DNA of 64,000 bases from an uncultured bacterium (GTDB lineage Bacteria > Pseudomonadota > Gammaproteobacteria > Burkholderiales > Burkholderiaceae_C), in NCBI GenBank assembly GCA_903928495.1, contig CAIYQZ010000058.1, positions 48,584-112,583 on the forward strand, written 5' to 3'. This document shows, one piece after another, positions 54,923-63,759 of this stretch (its first letter is position 1; every line of letters begins with the position of its first letter). Below the pieces are notes generated by a model. It saw only the letters and a program-made list of their open reading frames with translations, searched no databases and was not told the DNA's origin. Position numbers and translations under genes: made by a program.

Positions 54923-56836
54923 CTATTTGCTCATCGCGTTGCGGGCGCGTTCTTCTTCCTGCAAACGCAGGATTCGGCGCTGCACTTTGCCGGTGGTGGT
55001 CATGGGCAGGGTGTCCACAAACTCCACTTCTTTGGGGTACTCGTAAGGCGCGAGTTGCGACTTGACGTGGGCTTGCAGTTCCGCCACCAGTGGCGCGGTG
55101 ATTTCTTCATCAAAAATGCCGCTGGCGCTTATTCCGTATGGGTTGTTTGCTATGTACTCAGCGGCCAGCACCACATAGGCTTTGACCACTGCACCGCGCT
55201 CGGCGTCGGGCTTGGGCACCACGGCGGCGTTGAGCACTGCAGGGTGTTTGACCAGGCAGTTTTCAATCTCACTGGGGCCAATGCGGTAGCCCGCCACTTT
55301 GAACACGTCGTCAGCGCGGCCGTGGTACCACAGGTAGCCGTCGGCATCGCGCACAGCCATGTCGCCGGTGCGGAACCAACTGTCATAGGCGCTGCCGGTG
55401 AACTTGGCCAGCGTTGCCTCGGGCTTGCCCCAGTAGCCCAGCATGAAGATCGGGTCGGGTTCGCCGTTGGGGCTGCGGCGGTGGATGGCAACCTCGCCGG
55501 GCACACCCACGGGGCATTCGTGGCCCTCGTCGTTGATGGTGGTGACGCGGTGGCCAGGATAGCCCTTGCCCATGCTGCCGGGTTTGGCGGGCCAGCCCAA
55601 ACCCGGGGTGGGTGGCCGTGACGCATCGGTGGCTGGCTCACCCCACACAGCCCCCAGACAGAAGTTGCCCACGATGTAGTTCACCTCGGTCTGGCCGAAC
55701 ATTTCATTCACCACCACGCCCAGTTGATCGCGGCAGTAGGCAAACACCGCGTCGCCCACGGCCTCGCCCGCGCTCATCAGGCCTTGCAATTCAAACTGGA
55801 ACTGCTCCTTCGGTCGGGGGTAGGCCTTCATCATGACCTTCAGCGCGGTGGGGAAGAGGAAGCTGTGGGTCACCCCATGGCGCTGCAACAGCGTAAACGC
55901 CACTTCGGGGCTGAAGCGCCCGTGGTAGGCCACGATGGGGCGGCCAAAGTACAGCGTGGGCAGCAGCGCATCCATGAGCCCGCCGGTCCAGGCCCAGTCG
56001 GCAGGCGACCAGAACACGGCCTGGCTGCCGGTGGGCAGGGGCACGTCGGTCGTGGCATCGGCACCGAGTGCAGAGGGGAACGGCAACGCGCCATCGGCCC
56101 CGAGGGGGAAGCCAAAGCCGTTTTGGCTGCACACAAAACCGCTCAGGTTGCCCACCAGCGCGCGGTGGGGAATGAGGCCGCCCTTGGGGTTGCCGGTGGT
56201 GCCGCTGGTGTAAATCAGCACCGCAGGTTCGTCGGCGGCGGTGTCGGCGCAGGTGAAGTGGTCGGGCGCGGCGGCCAGGGTGGTGTGCCAGCCGTGAACC
56301 TGCACACTGGCGGCCCCAGCGCTGGAAGCTGGCTGATCAATGTCACCCACCACCGCGATGTGGCGCAGCGCGGGGCAGTCGCCACTCACTTCCAGCAGAT
56401 GGGGCAAAGCATCGGCGTCGCACAGGGCGACGGCGGCGGCGCTGTCTTGCAGCCGGTATGCCAGCGCCTCGGGGCCAAACAGCATGGACAGCGGCATGCC
56501 CACACCGCCCGCTTGCAGCACGCCCATGTAGGCCACGGCGGTTTCAAACCGCTGCGGCATGACGATGGCCACCCGGTCGCCCCGCGCCAGCCCCCAGCCA
56601 CTCAGCACCTGCGACAGGCGGTTGGCGTGTTGCTGCAATTCAAAATATGAATGAAAAGTGGCCTCTGCGCTTGATCCATCTGCAATCACAGCGACGTTGT
56701 TTGCATGTTCTGCGCTGACGGCCCAGCGGCCACAGCACCAGTGGGCCATGTTCATGCGCGGGGGCACCTGCCAGCCAAAGCGCTGCTGCATGGCGGTGTG
56801 GTGGTCCAGTGGGTTGGGCGTGGCGGGAATGGTCAT
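54923..56836 (-). CDS. AMP-forming acyl-CoA synthetase
   Basis: 637 residues of the ANL superfamily. The ATP motif is AVLIYTSGTTGNPKGGLIPH; VNEMFGQTEVNYIVGN, SWFRTGDMAVRDADGYLWYH (the hinge region) and the C-terminal Lys in LPMTTTGKVQRRIL follow. It activates a carboxylic acid as acyl-AMP and then acyl-CoA; the medium-chain or short-chain fatty acid branch is most likely, with the substrate unknown. Two stretches come from interspersed repeats: IADGSSAEATFHSYF (copy H) near residue 60 and YIANNPYGISASGIFDEEI (copy G) near 560. Start 56836; the frame extends upstream over the divergent hydrolase promoter. Confidence 0.9.
   Translation of the reverse strand: MTIPATPNPLDHHTAMQQRFGWQVPPRMNMAHWCCGRWAVSAEHANNVAVIADGSSAEATFHSYFELQQHANRLSQVLSGWGLARGDRVAIVMPQRFETAVAYMGVLQAGGVGMPLSMLFGPEALAYRLQDSAAAVALCDADALPHLLEVSGDCPALRHIAVVGDIDQPASSAGAASVQVHGWHTTLAAAPDHFTCADTAADEPAVLIYTSGTTGNPKGGLIPHRALVGNLSGFVCSQNGFGFPLGADGALPFPSALGADATTDVPLPTGSQAVFWSPADWAWTGGLMDALLPTLYFGRPIVAYHGRFSPEVAFTLLQRHGVTHSFLFPTALKVMMKAYPRPKEQFQFELQGLMSAGEAVGDAVFAYCRDQLGVVVNEMFGQTEVNYIVGNFCLGAVWGEPATDASRPPTPGLGWPAKPGSMGKGYPGHRVTTINDEGHECPVGVPGEVAIHRRSPNGEPDPIFMLGYWGKPEATLAKFTGSAYDSWFRTGDMAVRDADGYLWYHGRADDVFKVAGYRIGPSEIENCLVKHPAVLNAAVVPKPDAERGAVVKAYVVLAAEYIANNPYGISASGIFDEEITAPLVAELQAHVKSQLAPYEYPKEVEFVDTLPMTTTGKVQRRILRLQEEERARNAMSK
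55106..55155 (-). repeat. interspersed in-frame element, copy G (acyl-CoA synthetase, C-terminal)
   Basis: On the minus strand ACATAGCAAACAACCCATAC, GGAATAAGCGCCAGCGGC, ATTTTTGATGAA. It matches the ATAGCAAAC start, the AAGCG core and the ATTTTT tail of copies A-D. It is read as Y-I-A-N-N-P-Y-G-I-S-A-S-G-I-F. It lies just before the helix that leads to the catalytic Lys domain. Confidence 0.8.
56641..56692 (-). repeat. interspersed in-frame element, copy H (acyl-CoA synthetase, N-terminal)
   Basis: On the minus strand GCTGTGATTGCAGATGGATC, AAGCGCAGAGGCCACTTTTC, ATTCATATTTTG. It shares TCAAGCG, AGAGGCC and TTTCATTCATA with copy F. It is read as V-I-A-D-G-S-S-A-E-A-T-F. It is the more diverged of the two copies in this gene at its 5' end. 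Confidence 0.7.
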
Positions 56837-56913
56837 GGGCGGGCTGTGGCGTGTGTCGCGGCGAAGACGGGTTGGCAAGGCTGGGCGAGGCAGTGCTGGA
56901 TACAGTTGGCGGC

Positions 56914-57879
56914 ATGTCTCTGCCCACCCCAACCACCCCCAGCACGGCTTCGGAACAGGCCGCTTTGTACACCGTTCAGCGCGCCATGCGGTGCGGGTTT
57001 GAGCCCATTCGCGGTTTAAGTTACCACGTCAGGCAGTGGGGCCAGCCCCAGCCGGGCGTGCCGCCGCTGGTGATGGTGCACGGTTGGATGGACGTGGGCG
57101 CGTCGTTCCAGTTTGTGGTGGACGCACTCGCCGAGCTGGGCCAAGCCCGCTGGGTGATTGCCCCCGACTGGCGCGGCTTTGGCCTGACCGCATCGCGCGG
57201 GGCCGACTGCTACTGGTTCCCCGACTATGTGGCCGACCTCGACGCCTTGCTCGACCGCCTGTGCCCCGGTCAACCCATTGATCTGGTGGGCCACAGCATG
57301 GGCGGCAATGTGGTGATGCTGTACGCCGGGGTGCGCCCGCAGCGCGTGCGCCGCCTCGTCAACCTGGAGGGCTTTGGCATGCCCGCCACCCGCCCCGCCC
57401 AGGCCCCCACCCGCCTGACCCAGTGGCTGGACGAGCTGCAAGCCCTGCGCCAGGGCGACAAAGACCTGAAAACCTACGCCAGCCGCGAAGCCGTGGCCCA
57501 GCGCCTGATGAAAACCAACCCCCGCCTGCCCGCCGACAAAGCCTTGTGGCTGGCGGGCGAGTGGGCAGCGCCAGACGCAGATGGGCAGTGGCGAATCCTG
57601 GGCGAGGCAGGACACAAGCTGGTCAACCCGCAGCTTTACCGCCTGGAAGAGGTGCTGGCCGTGCACCAGCGCATCACTGCGCCCCTGCTGGCCGTGGAAG
57701 CCAGCCAGAACCAGATGGCCCAGTGGTGGCAGAACCGCTACACGCTGGACGAATACCACGAGCGCCTGAAAAGCGTGGCCAACGTGCAAGTGGCCCAGAT
57801 CGACGACGCAGGCCACATGCTGCACCACGACCAGCCCGGCGCGCTGGCCGCTCTGCTGCAAGGTTTTCTGGCGGACTGA
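56914..57879 (+). CDS. alpha/beta hydrolase
   Basis: 321 residues. The oxyanion region is LVMVHGWMDVGASFQFVVDA, the nucleophile elbow VGHSMGGNVVMLYAG, and the catalytic His is in IDDAGHMLHHDQPGALAALL. It fits the broad epoxide-hydrolase/esterase group; the substrate is unknown. The start at 56914 is chosen because it clears the divergent acyl-CoA synthetase start by 77 bases. The sequence ends 71 bases before prfB. Confidence 0.85.
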   Translation: MSLPTPTTPSTASEQAALYTVQRAMRCGFEPIRGLSYHVRQWGQPQPGVPPLVMVHGWMDVGASFQFVVDALAELGQARWVIAPDWRGFGLTASRGADCYWFPDYVADLDALLDRLCPGQPIDLVGHSMGGNVVMLYAGVRPQRVRRLVNLEGFGMPATRPAQAPTRLTQWLDELQALRQGDKDLKTYASREAVAQRLMKTNPRLPADKALWLAGEWAAPDADGQWRILGEAGHKLVNPQLYRLEEVLAVHQRITAPLLAVEASQNQMAQWWQNRYTLDEYHERLKSVANVQVAQIDDAGHMLHHDQPGALAALLQGFLAD

Positions 57880-57950
57880 GCCGCCAGTTGCGCCACGGCG
57901 GCAGACGATAATCAGCCTTTTGAATCTGAACCGATTTCTTGAGGCCCCCC

Positions 57951-59055
57951 ATGGAAGCAGAACACATCAACACCATCAACGCCCGCCTTGCCGACCTGAG
58001 CCAGCGGGTGGTGGAACTCCGGAGGTATCTTTGACTACGATGCCAAGGCATTGAAGCTCAAGGAAGTTGAAAGCGCGCTGGAAGACCCCAAGGTCTGGGA
58101 CAGCCCCAAACGCGCCCAGGAGCTGGGCAAAGAAAAGAAATCGCTCGAAGACGTGGTGCTGGTGCTGGACAACCTCACCAGCGAACTGGCCGACAACAGC
58201 GAGTTGTTCGAGATGTCCAAGGCCGATGACGACTACGCCGGCCTGCAAACCATCGAAGTGGAAGCCGCCAAGCTGGGCGAGATCGTCGAGCGGCTGGAAT
58301 TCCGCCGCATGTTCAACAACCCGGCCGACCCGCTGAACTGCTTTTTGGACATCCAGGCCGGTGCCGGTGGCACCGAGGCGTGCGACTGGGCCAGCATGCT
58401 GCTGCGCCAGTACCTGAAGTACGCCGAGCGCAAAGACTTCAAAACCACGCTGGAAGACGAAACCGCAGGCGACACCGCAGGCATCAAAAGCGCCACCATC
58501 AAGATCGAAGGCGAATACGCTTTTGGCCTGCTGCGCACCGAGACCGGAGTGCACCGCCTGGTTCGCAAATCGCCTTTCGACTCGTCGGGCGGACGCCACA
58601 CCAGCTTTGCCAGCGTGTTTGTGTACCCCGAAATCGACGATTCCATCGAGATCAACATCAACCCGGCAGATGTGCGTACCGACACCTTCCGTGCCAGCGG
58701 CGCGGGCGGTCAGCACATCAACAAGACCGATTCGGCCGTGCGCCTGACGCACATCCCCACCGGCATCGTGGTGCAGTGCCAGGACGGACGCAGCCAGCAC
58801 AGCAACCGCGACGTGGCCTGGAAGCGTCTGCGCAGCCGCCTGTACGACCATGAACTGCGCAAGCAGCAGGAAGAGCAGCAAAAGCTGGAAGACACCAAAA
58901 CCGACGTAGGCTGGGGCCACCAGATTCGCAGCTACGTGCTGGACAACAGCCGCATCAAAGACCTGCGCACCAACGTCGAAATTTCGGCTACGCAAAAAGT
59001 GCTGGACGGCGACCTCGACGCGTTCATCGAAGCCAGCCTGAAGCAAGGCGTTTGA
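57951..59055 (+). CDS. prfB: peptide chain release factor 2, expressed through +1 frameshift
   Basis: 367 residues if joined as 57951..58031 and 58033..59055. The first 27 codons ([20 protein letters not shown]...) end at CTT followed by TGA (58032-58034). A +1 shift past one T then reads GAC TAC GAT onward. The RF2 tripeptide-like SPF is in [18 protein letters not shown] and the GGQ loop in [18 protein letters not shown]2 reads UGA and UAA and controls its own level through this frameshift. A GC hairpin lies after the stop. Confidence 0.97.
58019..58035 (+). other. prfB programmed +1 frameshift site
   Basis: CGGAGGTATCTTTGAC: an internal Shine-Dalgarno-like GGAGG lies three bases before the slippery CTT-TGA-C. 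This matches the RF2 autoregulatory site of other bacteria closely (E. coli has AGGGGGTATCTTTGAC). When RF2 is scarce, the ribosome slips +1 at CUU. Confidence 0.95.
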
Positions 59056-59064
59056 TACCCGGCT

Positions 59065-59089
59065 TGCCCACCCTGTCACGGGGTGGGCA
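59065..59089 (+). other. strong hairpin between prfB and pepN
   Basis: TGCCCACCC-tgtcacg-GGGTGGGCA gives nine uninterrupted pairs. It lies nine bases after the prfB stop and is not followed by T residues. It may stabilise the prfB mRNA end, attenuate transcription into pepN or protect against 3' decay. Termination by rho-independent means is unlikely. Confidence 0.55.
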
Positions 59090-59116
59090 CCTCACACATT
59101 CACAAAAGGAAACCCC

Positions 59117-61837
59117 ATGTTGTCATTTCGAGAAGGCCCAGCGGTCCTCGTGAAGCGTGAGGACTACACCGCCCCCGCTTACTGGATCGACACGGTTGAC
59201 CTGACGTTCGACCTGGACCCGGCCAAAACCCGCGTGCTCAACCGCATGCGCGTGCGTCGCAACCCCGACGTTGCCCCACAGCCCCTGTGCCTGGACGGCG
59301 AAGACCTGAACCTGGCGCGAGTGATGGTCAACGGCCAGGGCACCAGCTTCAAGATGGAAGGCAGCCAACTGGTGCTGGCCAACCTGCCCGACGGAGAAGA
59401 GCCCATTGAACTGGAGATCTTCACCACCTGCGCCCCAGCCAAAAACACCAAGCTGATGGGCCTGTATGTCAGCCAGGACACCTTCTTCACGCAGTGCGAG
59501 GCCGAAGGCTTCAGGCGCATCACCTACTTCCTGGACCGCCCGGATGTGATGGCCAGCTACACCGTCACCCTGCGCGCCGACAAGTCCAAATACCCCGTGC
59601 TGCTGTCCAACGGCAATCTGGTGGAGGAAGGTGCACTGGAAGACGGCCGCCACTTTGCCAAGTGGGTGGACCCACACAAAAAGCCCGCGTACCTGTTTGC
59701 CTTGGTGGCAGGCAGCCTCGTGTGCCGCAGCCAGCCCATTCGCACCCGCAGCGGCACTGACCACCTGCTGCAGGTGTACGTGCGCCCCGGCGACCTCGAC
59801 AAGACCGAACACGCCATGAACTCGCTCATGGCCTCCATTGCCTGGGACGAGACCCGCTTTGGCCTGCCACTGGACCTGGAACGCTTCATGATCGTCGCCA
59901 CCAGCGACTTCAACATGGGTGCGATGGAAAACAAGGGCCTGAACATTTTCAACACCAAATACGTGCTGGCCAGCCCCGCCACCGCCACCGATGTGGACTT
60001 TGGCAACGTGGAAAGCGTGGTGGCTCACGAATACTTCCACAACTGGACCGGCAACCGTGTGACCTGCCGCGACTGGTTCCAGCTCAGTCTGAAAGAAGGC
60101 CTGACCGTTTTCCGCGACCAGGAATTCAGCATGGACATGGCGGGCAGCCTGTCTGCCCGCGCTGTCAAACGCATTGAAGACGTACGGGTGCTGCGCACCG
60201 CGCAGTTCCCTGAAGACGCGGGGCCCATGGCCCACCCCGTGCGGCCCGACAGCTACATGGAGATCAACAACTTCTACACCGTCACGGTGTATGAAAAAGG
60301 CGCCGAAGTGGTGCGCATGATGCAGTCGCTGGCCACAGCCAACGCGTCTGACGATGGCCGCGCCGGTTTTGCACGTGGCATGAAGCTGTATTTCGAGCGC
60401 CACGATGGCCAGGCCGTGACCTGCGACGACTTTGCCGGTGCCATTGCCGAAGCCAACCCGCACAGCCCGCTGGCACGCAACCTGCCCCAGTTCAAACGCT
60501 GGTATTCGCAGGCCGGCACTCCGCGTGTGAGCGTCAAGGGCTACTTCGACGCGCCTTCAGGCACCTATGCGCTCACCTTCAACCAGAGCTGCCCCGCCAC
60601 ACCCGGCCAGCCGGACAAAGCGCCCTTCGTCATTCCCATGGCCATGGGCCTGCTGAGTGCCGAAGGCCAGCCTCTGCCCGTGCAACTGGAAGGCGAACCA
60701 CCTGCCACCGCCGACACCCGTACGTTTGTGCTGACCGAGGCCAGCCAGACACTGGTGTTTGCGGGCCTGACCGCCGAGCCCGTGCCCTCGCTGCTGCGGG
60801 CTTTCAGCGCTCCCGTGGTGCTGGAGTTCAACCACACCGACGAACAGCTGCTGACCCTGCTGGCCCACGACACCGACCCGTTCAACCAGTGGGAAGCTGG
60901 GCAGCGCCTGGCTCTGCGCACGGCACTTAAACTGATAGCTGAAGAGTCAACTCCAACAAGCGGCGGGACACTGAATGATGCATATATTCAGGCCATGCGG
61001 GCTGTGTTGCGACATCCGCGCCTGGACCCGGCGTTCAAGGAGTTGGTGCTGACTTTGCCCGCTGAAACCTACATGGCCGAGCAGCTCGATGTGGTGGACC
61101 CCCAGCGCATTCACGCGGTGCGCGAAGCCATGCGTGAGGCGCTCGCCGTCAGGCTGTACGACGACTGGGTGTGGGCCTACGATCACCATTCACAAACCGG
61201 CGCATATTCACCCGACGCCGCCTCATGTGGCCGCCGGGCACTGGCAAACCAGGCCCTCACCCACCTGTGCTTGGCCGCCACCCTGCGTGGCGACACCGTG
61301 TGGCCGGGCAAGGCGTTGCAGCGCTTCAAAGATGCCAGCAACATGACCGACCGCTTTGGTGCCGTGTCGGCACTGGTGAGCGCCGGCCACCCGCTGGCAC
61401 AGAATGCCCTGCAGCGTTTCCACGCACTGTTCAAAGACGAGGCACTGGTCATCGACAAATGGTTTGCCTTGCAAGCCAGCAGCCCTGACCGGGGCGGCCA
61501 GGTGCTGCCACTCGTGCGCAAACTCTTGGGCCACCCCGACTTCACGGTCAAAAACCCCAACCGCGCCCGCAGCGTCATCTCCACCTACTGCCAGGCCAAC
61601 CCGGCAGGTTTCCACCGCGCAGACGCGGCCGGCTACGTGTTCTGGAGTGAACAGGTCGTGGAATTGGACAGCATCAACCCCCAGGTAGCAGCCCGCCTGG
61701 CCCGCGCGCTCGACCGCTGGAAAAAGCTGGCCGAACCGTACCGCAGCGCCGCCCGCGAGGCCATCAGCCGTGTGGCAGCCCGCGCCGACCTCAGCAACGA
61801 CGTACGCGAGGTCGTGACCCGCGCACTGGCCGACTGA
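59117..61837 (+). CDS. pepN: aminopeptidase N
   Basis: 906 residues, M1-family zinc metallopeptidase, somewhat longer than E. coli PepN. The substrate motif is MGAMENKGLNIFNTKYVL and the zinc site HEYFHNWTGNRVTCRDWFQL with the second Glu in KEGLTVF. It removes N-terminal residues from peptides in the cytoplasm. The segment at about residues 605-625 (LIAEESTPTSGGTLNDAYI) comes from repeat copy I and lies in the helical C-terminal domain. Start: GGAAA lies seven bases upstream. Confidence 0.95.
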   Translation: MLSFREGPAVLVKREDYTAPAYWIDTVDLTFDLDPAKTRVLNRMRVRRNPDVAPQPLCLDGEDLNLARVMVNGQGTSFKMEGSQLVLANLPDGEEPIELEIFTTCAPAKNTKLMGLYVSQDTFFTQCEAEGFRRITYFLDRPDVMASYTVTLRADKSKYPVLLSNGNLVEEGALEDGRHFAKWVDPHKKPAYLFALVAGSLVCRSQPIRTRSGTDHLLQVYVRPGDLDKTEHAMNSLMASIAWDETRFGLPLDLERFMIVATSDFNMGAMENKGLNIFNTKYVLASPATATDVDFGNVESVVAHEYFHNWTGNRVTCRDWFQLSLKEGLTVFRDQEFSMDMAGSLSARAVKRIEDVRVLRTAQFPEDAGPMAHPVRPDSYMEINNFYTVTVYEKGAEVVRMMQSLATANASDDGRAGFARGMKLYFERHDGQAVTCDDFAGAIAEANPHSPLARNLPQFKRWYSQAGTPRVSVKGYFDAPSGTYALTFNQSCPATPGQPDKAPFVIPMAMGLLSAEGQPLPVQLEGEPPATADTRTFVLTEASQTLVFAGLTAEPVPSLLRAFSAPVVLEFNHTDEQLLTLLAHDTDPFNQWEAGQRLALRTALKLIAEESTPTSGGTLNDAYIQAMRAVLRHPRLDPAFKELVLTLPAETYMAEQLDVVDPQRIHAVREAMREALAVRLYDDWVWAYDHHSQTGAYSPDAASCGRRALANQALTHLCLAATLRGDTVWPGKALQRFKDASNMTDRFGAVSALVSAGHPLAQNALQRFHALFKDEALVIDKWFALQASSPDRGGQVLPLVRKLLGHPDFTVKNPNRARSVISTYCQANPAGFHRADAAGYVFWSEQVVELDSINPQVAARLARALDRWKKLAEPYRSAAREAISRVAARADLSNDVREVVTRALAD
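60933..60988 (+). repeat. interspersed in-frame element, copy I (inside pepN)
   Basis: Sequence TGATAGCTGAAGAGTCAACT, CCAACAAGCGGCGGGACACTG, AATGATGCATATATTC. It matches other copies at ATAGC, TCAA and CAAGCGG and has the AT-rich tail. It is read as L-I-A-E-E-S-T-P-T-S-G-G. It is one of the more diverged copies. Confidence 0.6.
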
Positions 61838-61858
61838 CCCCATTCCGAGGAGACGAAC

Positions 61859-62866
61859 ATGAGCAAAAAAGTATCACTGACCCGCTATCTGGTGGAACAA
61901 CAGCACGAACACGGGAGCATTCCCGCTCAACTCCGCCTGTTGTTGGAGGTGGTGGCGCGAGCCTGCAAGAGCATCAGCCAGGCTGTGAACAAAGGCGCGC
62001 TGGGTGGCGTGCTGGGCGGGGCCGAGTCTGAAAACATCCAGGGTGAGATGCAGAAAAAACTCGACATCATCGCCAACGAGGTGCTGATCGAGGCCAACGA
62101 ATGGGGCGGCCACCTGGCAGCCATGGCCTCGGAAGAAATGGACAGCATCTACCTCGTGCCCAACCGCTATCCGCAAGGCGAATACCTGCTGCTGTTCGAC
62201 CCCCTTGACGGCTCCAGCAACATCGACGTGAATGTGAGCATTGGCACCATTTTCAGCGTGCTGAAGAAGCCCGACGGCGACCGTGGCGTGGAAGAGGCCG
62301 ATTTCCTGCAGCCCGGCAGCCAGCAGGTGGCGGCCGGCTACTGCGTTTACGGCCCGCAAACGACCCTGGTGCTGACGGTTGGCGACGGTGTGGCCATGTT
62401 CACGCTGGACCGCGAGCAGGGCTCCTTCGTGTTGACCGATGAAGATGTCCAAATCCCGGCCGACACCAAGGAATTTGCCATCAACATGAGCAACATGCGG
62501 CACTGGGACGAACCGGTCAAACGCTACATCGACGAATGCCTGCAAGGCAAAGACGGCCCGCGCGGCAAAGACTTCAACATGCGCTGGGTGGCCAGCATGG
62601 TGGCCGATGTGCACCGCATCCTCATCCGTGGCGGCGTGTTCATGTACCCGTGGGACAAGCGCGAGCCAGACAAGGCCGGCAAGCTGCGCCTGATGTACGA
62701 AGCCAACCCCATGGCGTGGTTGGTGGAACAAGCAGGCGGTGCCGCAACCAATGGCACGCAGCGCATCATGGATGTACCAGTGACCAAACTACACCAGCGC
62801 GTGCCTGTGTTCCTGGGGTCCAAGAATGAGGTCGAACGCGTGACCAGCTACCACGCCAAGCTATAA
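61859..62866 (+). CDS. fbp: fructose-1,6-bisphosphatase class 1
   Basis: 335 residues. Metal and substrate sites are [20 protein letters not shown] (the DPLDGS motif), [30 protein letters not shown] and [20 protein letters not shown]. It makes fructose-6-phosphate in gluconeogenesis or the Calvin cycle. It starts 21 bases after pepN with GAGGAG-like sequence well placed. A tRNA gene follows 12 bases after its stop. Confidence 0.96.
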   Translation: MSKKVSLTRYLVEQQHEHGSIPAQLRLLLEVVARACKSISQAVNKGALGGVLGGAESENIQGEMQKKLDIIANEVLIEANEWGGHLAAMASEEMDSIYLVPNRYPQGEYLLLFDPLDGSSNIDVNVSIGTIFSVLKKPDGDRGVEEADFLQPGSQQVAAGYCVYGPQTTLVLTVGDGVAMFTLDREQGSFVLTDEDVQIPADTKEFAINMSNMRHWDEPVKRYIDECLQGKDGPRGKDFNMRWVASMVADVHRILIRGGVFMYPWDKREPDKAGKLRLMYEANPMAWLVEQAGGAATNGTQRIMDVPVTKLHQRVPVFLGSKNEVERVTSYHAKL

Positions 62867-62878
62867 TCATGGGCTAAC

Positions 62879-62954
62879 GCCGGTGTAGCTCAGTCGGTAG
62901 AGCAGCTCATTCGTAATGAGAAGGTCGGGTGTTCGATTCATCTCTCCGGCACCA
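62879..62954 (+). tRNA. tRNA-Thr (anticodon CGT)
   Basis: A 76-nt cloverleaf starting GCCGGTGTAGCTCAGTCGGT, anticodon arm CTCAT-TCGTAA-TGAG region with CGT, T-arm GGGTGTTCGATTCATCT, CCA encoded. The acceptor stem has one T6-T67 mismatch (GCCGGTG against CTCCGGC). Confidence 0.93.
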
Positions 62955-62967
62955 ATTCAGAAAAGGA

Positions 62968-63000
62968 AAGCCCACTATTCGAAAGATAGCGGGCTTTTTC
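62968..63000 (+). terminator. rho-independent terminator after tRNA-Thr
   Basis: AAGCCC-a-CTAT-tcgaaag-ATAG-c-GGGCTT followed by a T-run, 13 bases after the tRNA. The stem is interrupted by one A/C mismatch. Confidence 0.8.
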
Positions 63001-63011
63001 TTTAAATCGCA

Positions 63012-63033
63012 TTTACAGACTGTTTACAGACTG
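63012..63033 (+). repeat. tandem 11-bp repeat TTTACAGACTG
   Basis: Two perfect copies of TTTACAGACTG lie head to tail between the tRNA-Thr terminator and tRNA-Val(2). The repeat is in the segment directly before a tRNA gene that borders accessory genes. Confidence 0.8.
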
Positions 63034-63047
63034 AGGCGCTTAGTTTC

Positions 63048-63123
63048 GGGTCGTTAGCTCAGTTGGTAGAGCGTCTGCCTTACACGCAGAATGTCGGCAG
63101 TTCGAGCCTGTCACCACCCACCA
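63048..63123 (+). tRNA. tRNA-Val (anticodon TAC), second copy
   Basis: A 76-nt cloverleaf starting GGGTCGTTAGCTCAGTTGGT, anticodon arm CTGCC-TTACAC-GCAG region with TAC, T-arm GGCAGTTCGAGCCTGTC, CCA encoded. The acceptor stem GGGTCGT/ACCACCC has a C5-C68 mismatch. It is a different isodecoder from the copy at 7087. The accessory genes that follow make it a candidate integration site. Confidence 0.92.
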
Positions 63124-63137
63124 TATGCAAGCCCCCT

Positions 63138-63635
63138 TCAGGTATAGCGCGGGCGAACCTCGTCGCTGGCTTCGCGCCGCTTGGCTAGAACAGCAAGCTC
63201 CAGTTCGGCGGGCAGCTTGACCAGCATCAGGTCAACCCCCGGCGGGAATCGCCCTTTTCTCACCTCCGCACAGATGGCTGCATGGAATGCTGCGTCGGTG
63301 AAAACGATCACGGGTCGCCGGGTGCCGACCAATGCCAACAAAAACGCGGCGTCCTTGACCATCTTATTGAGCGGCCCGACCTTGAGCTTATTGTCATGCC
63401 CAAGCCCAGCGGTGGTGATGCAAGCAGCCAGTGCGTCGCTGACAGCATCCACCTCAAACATCCCGCCCCATTGCAATTGCAACTTCCGCTTCTCAAACGT
63501 CTGGGCAGGGTAAATGGCAGGCAAACCGACCTCGCGCAGCCATGGCTCGATGGTTTTGGTGAGAAGAGTTGTATTGGCCACAGCCGCCAGCGTATCAAGG
63601 ATTGGGAATGCTCCTTTATGTGCGTCATAAGACAT
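63138..63635 (-). CDS. unknown protein, possible PD-(D/E)xK-like nuclease
   Basis: 165 residues, soluble. A segment MFEVDAVSDALAACITTAGL followed by KVGPLNKMVKDAAFLLALVG and RPVIVFTDAAFHAAICAEVR suggests an alpha/beta core, with an E-x-D pair and a later Lys-rich helix reminiscent of restriction-endonuclease folds. This is a weak resemblance and I assign no function. It lies opposite and beside hsdM. Codon use is somewhat less GC-biased than in the core genes (for instance Ile ATT, Leu TTG/TTA), compatible with transfer. Confidence 0.55.
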   Translation of the reverse strand: MSYDAHKGAFPILDTLAAVANTTLLTKTIEPWLREVGLPAIYPAQTFEKRKLQLQWGGMFEVDAVSDALAACITTAGLGHDNKLKVGPLNKMVKDAAFLLALVGTRRPVIVFTDAAFHAAICAEVRKGRFPPGVDLMLVKLPAELELAVLAKRREASDEVRPRYT

Positions 63636-63759
63636 CCCGGACTTGCTACGATGTGACTAAAGCAGGGGGCAGAAAGCTGACGGTCGCACGCGAGTGAACG
63701 CGACCGTAGGGTCAGCGCTGGTCCCTCATTCAAATGGACCAGACTGAGACCACCAGCAC

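Noticed and set aside
59123..60463. Minus-strand open frame (446 codons) opposite pepN
   Set aside because: Antisense of the PepN catalytic domain with no motif of its own.
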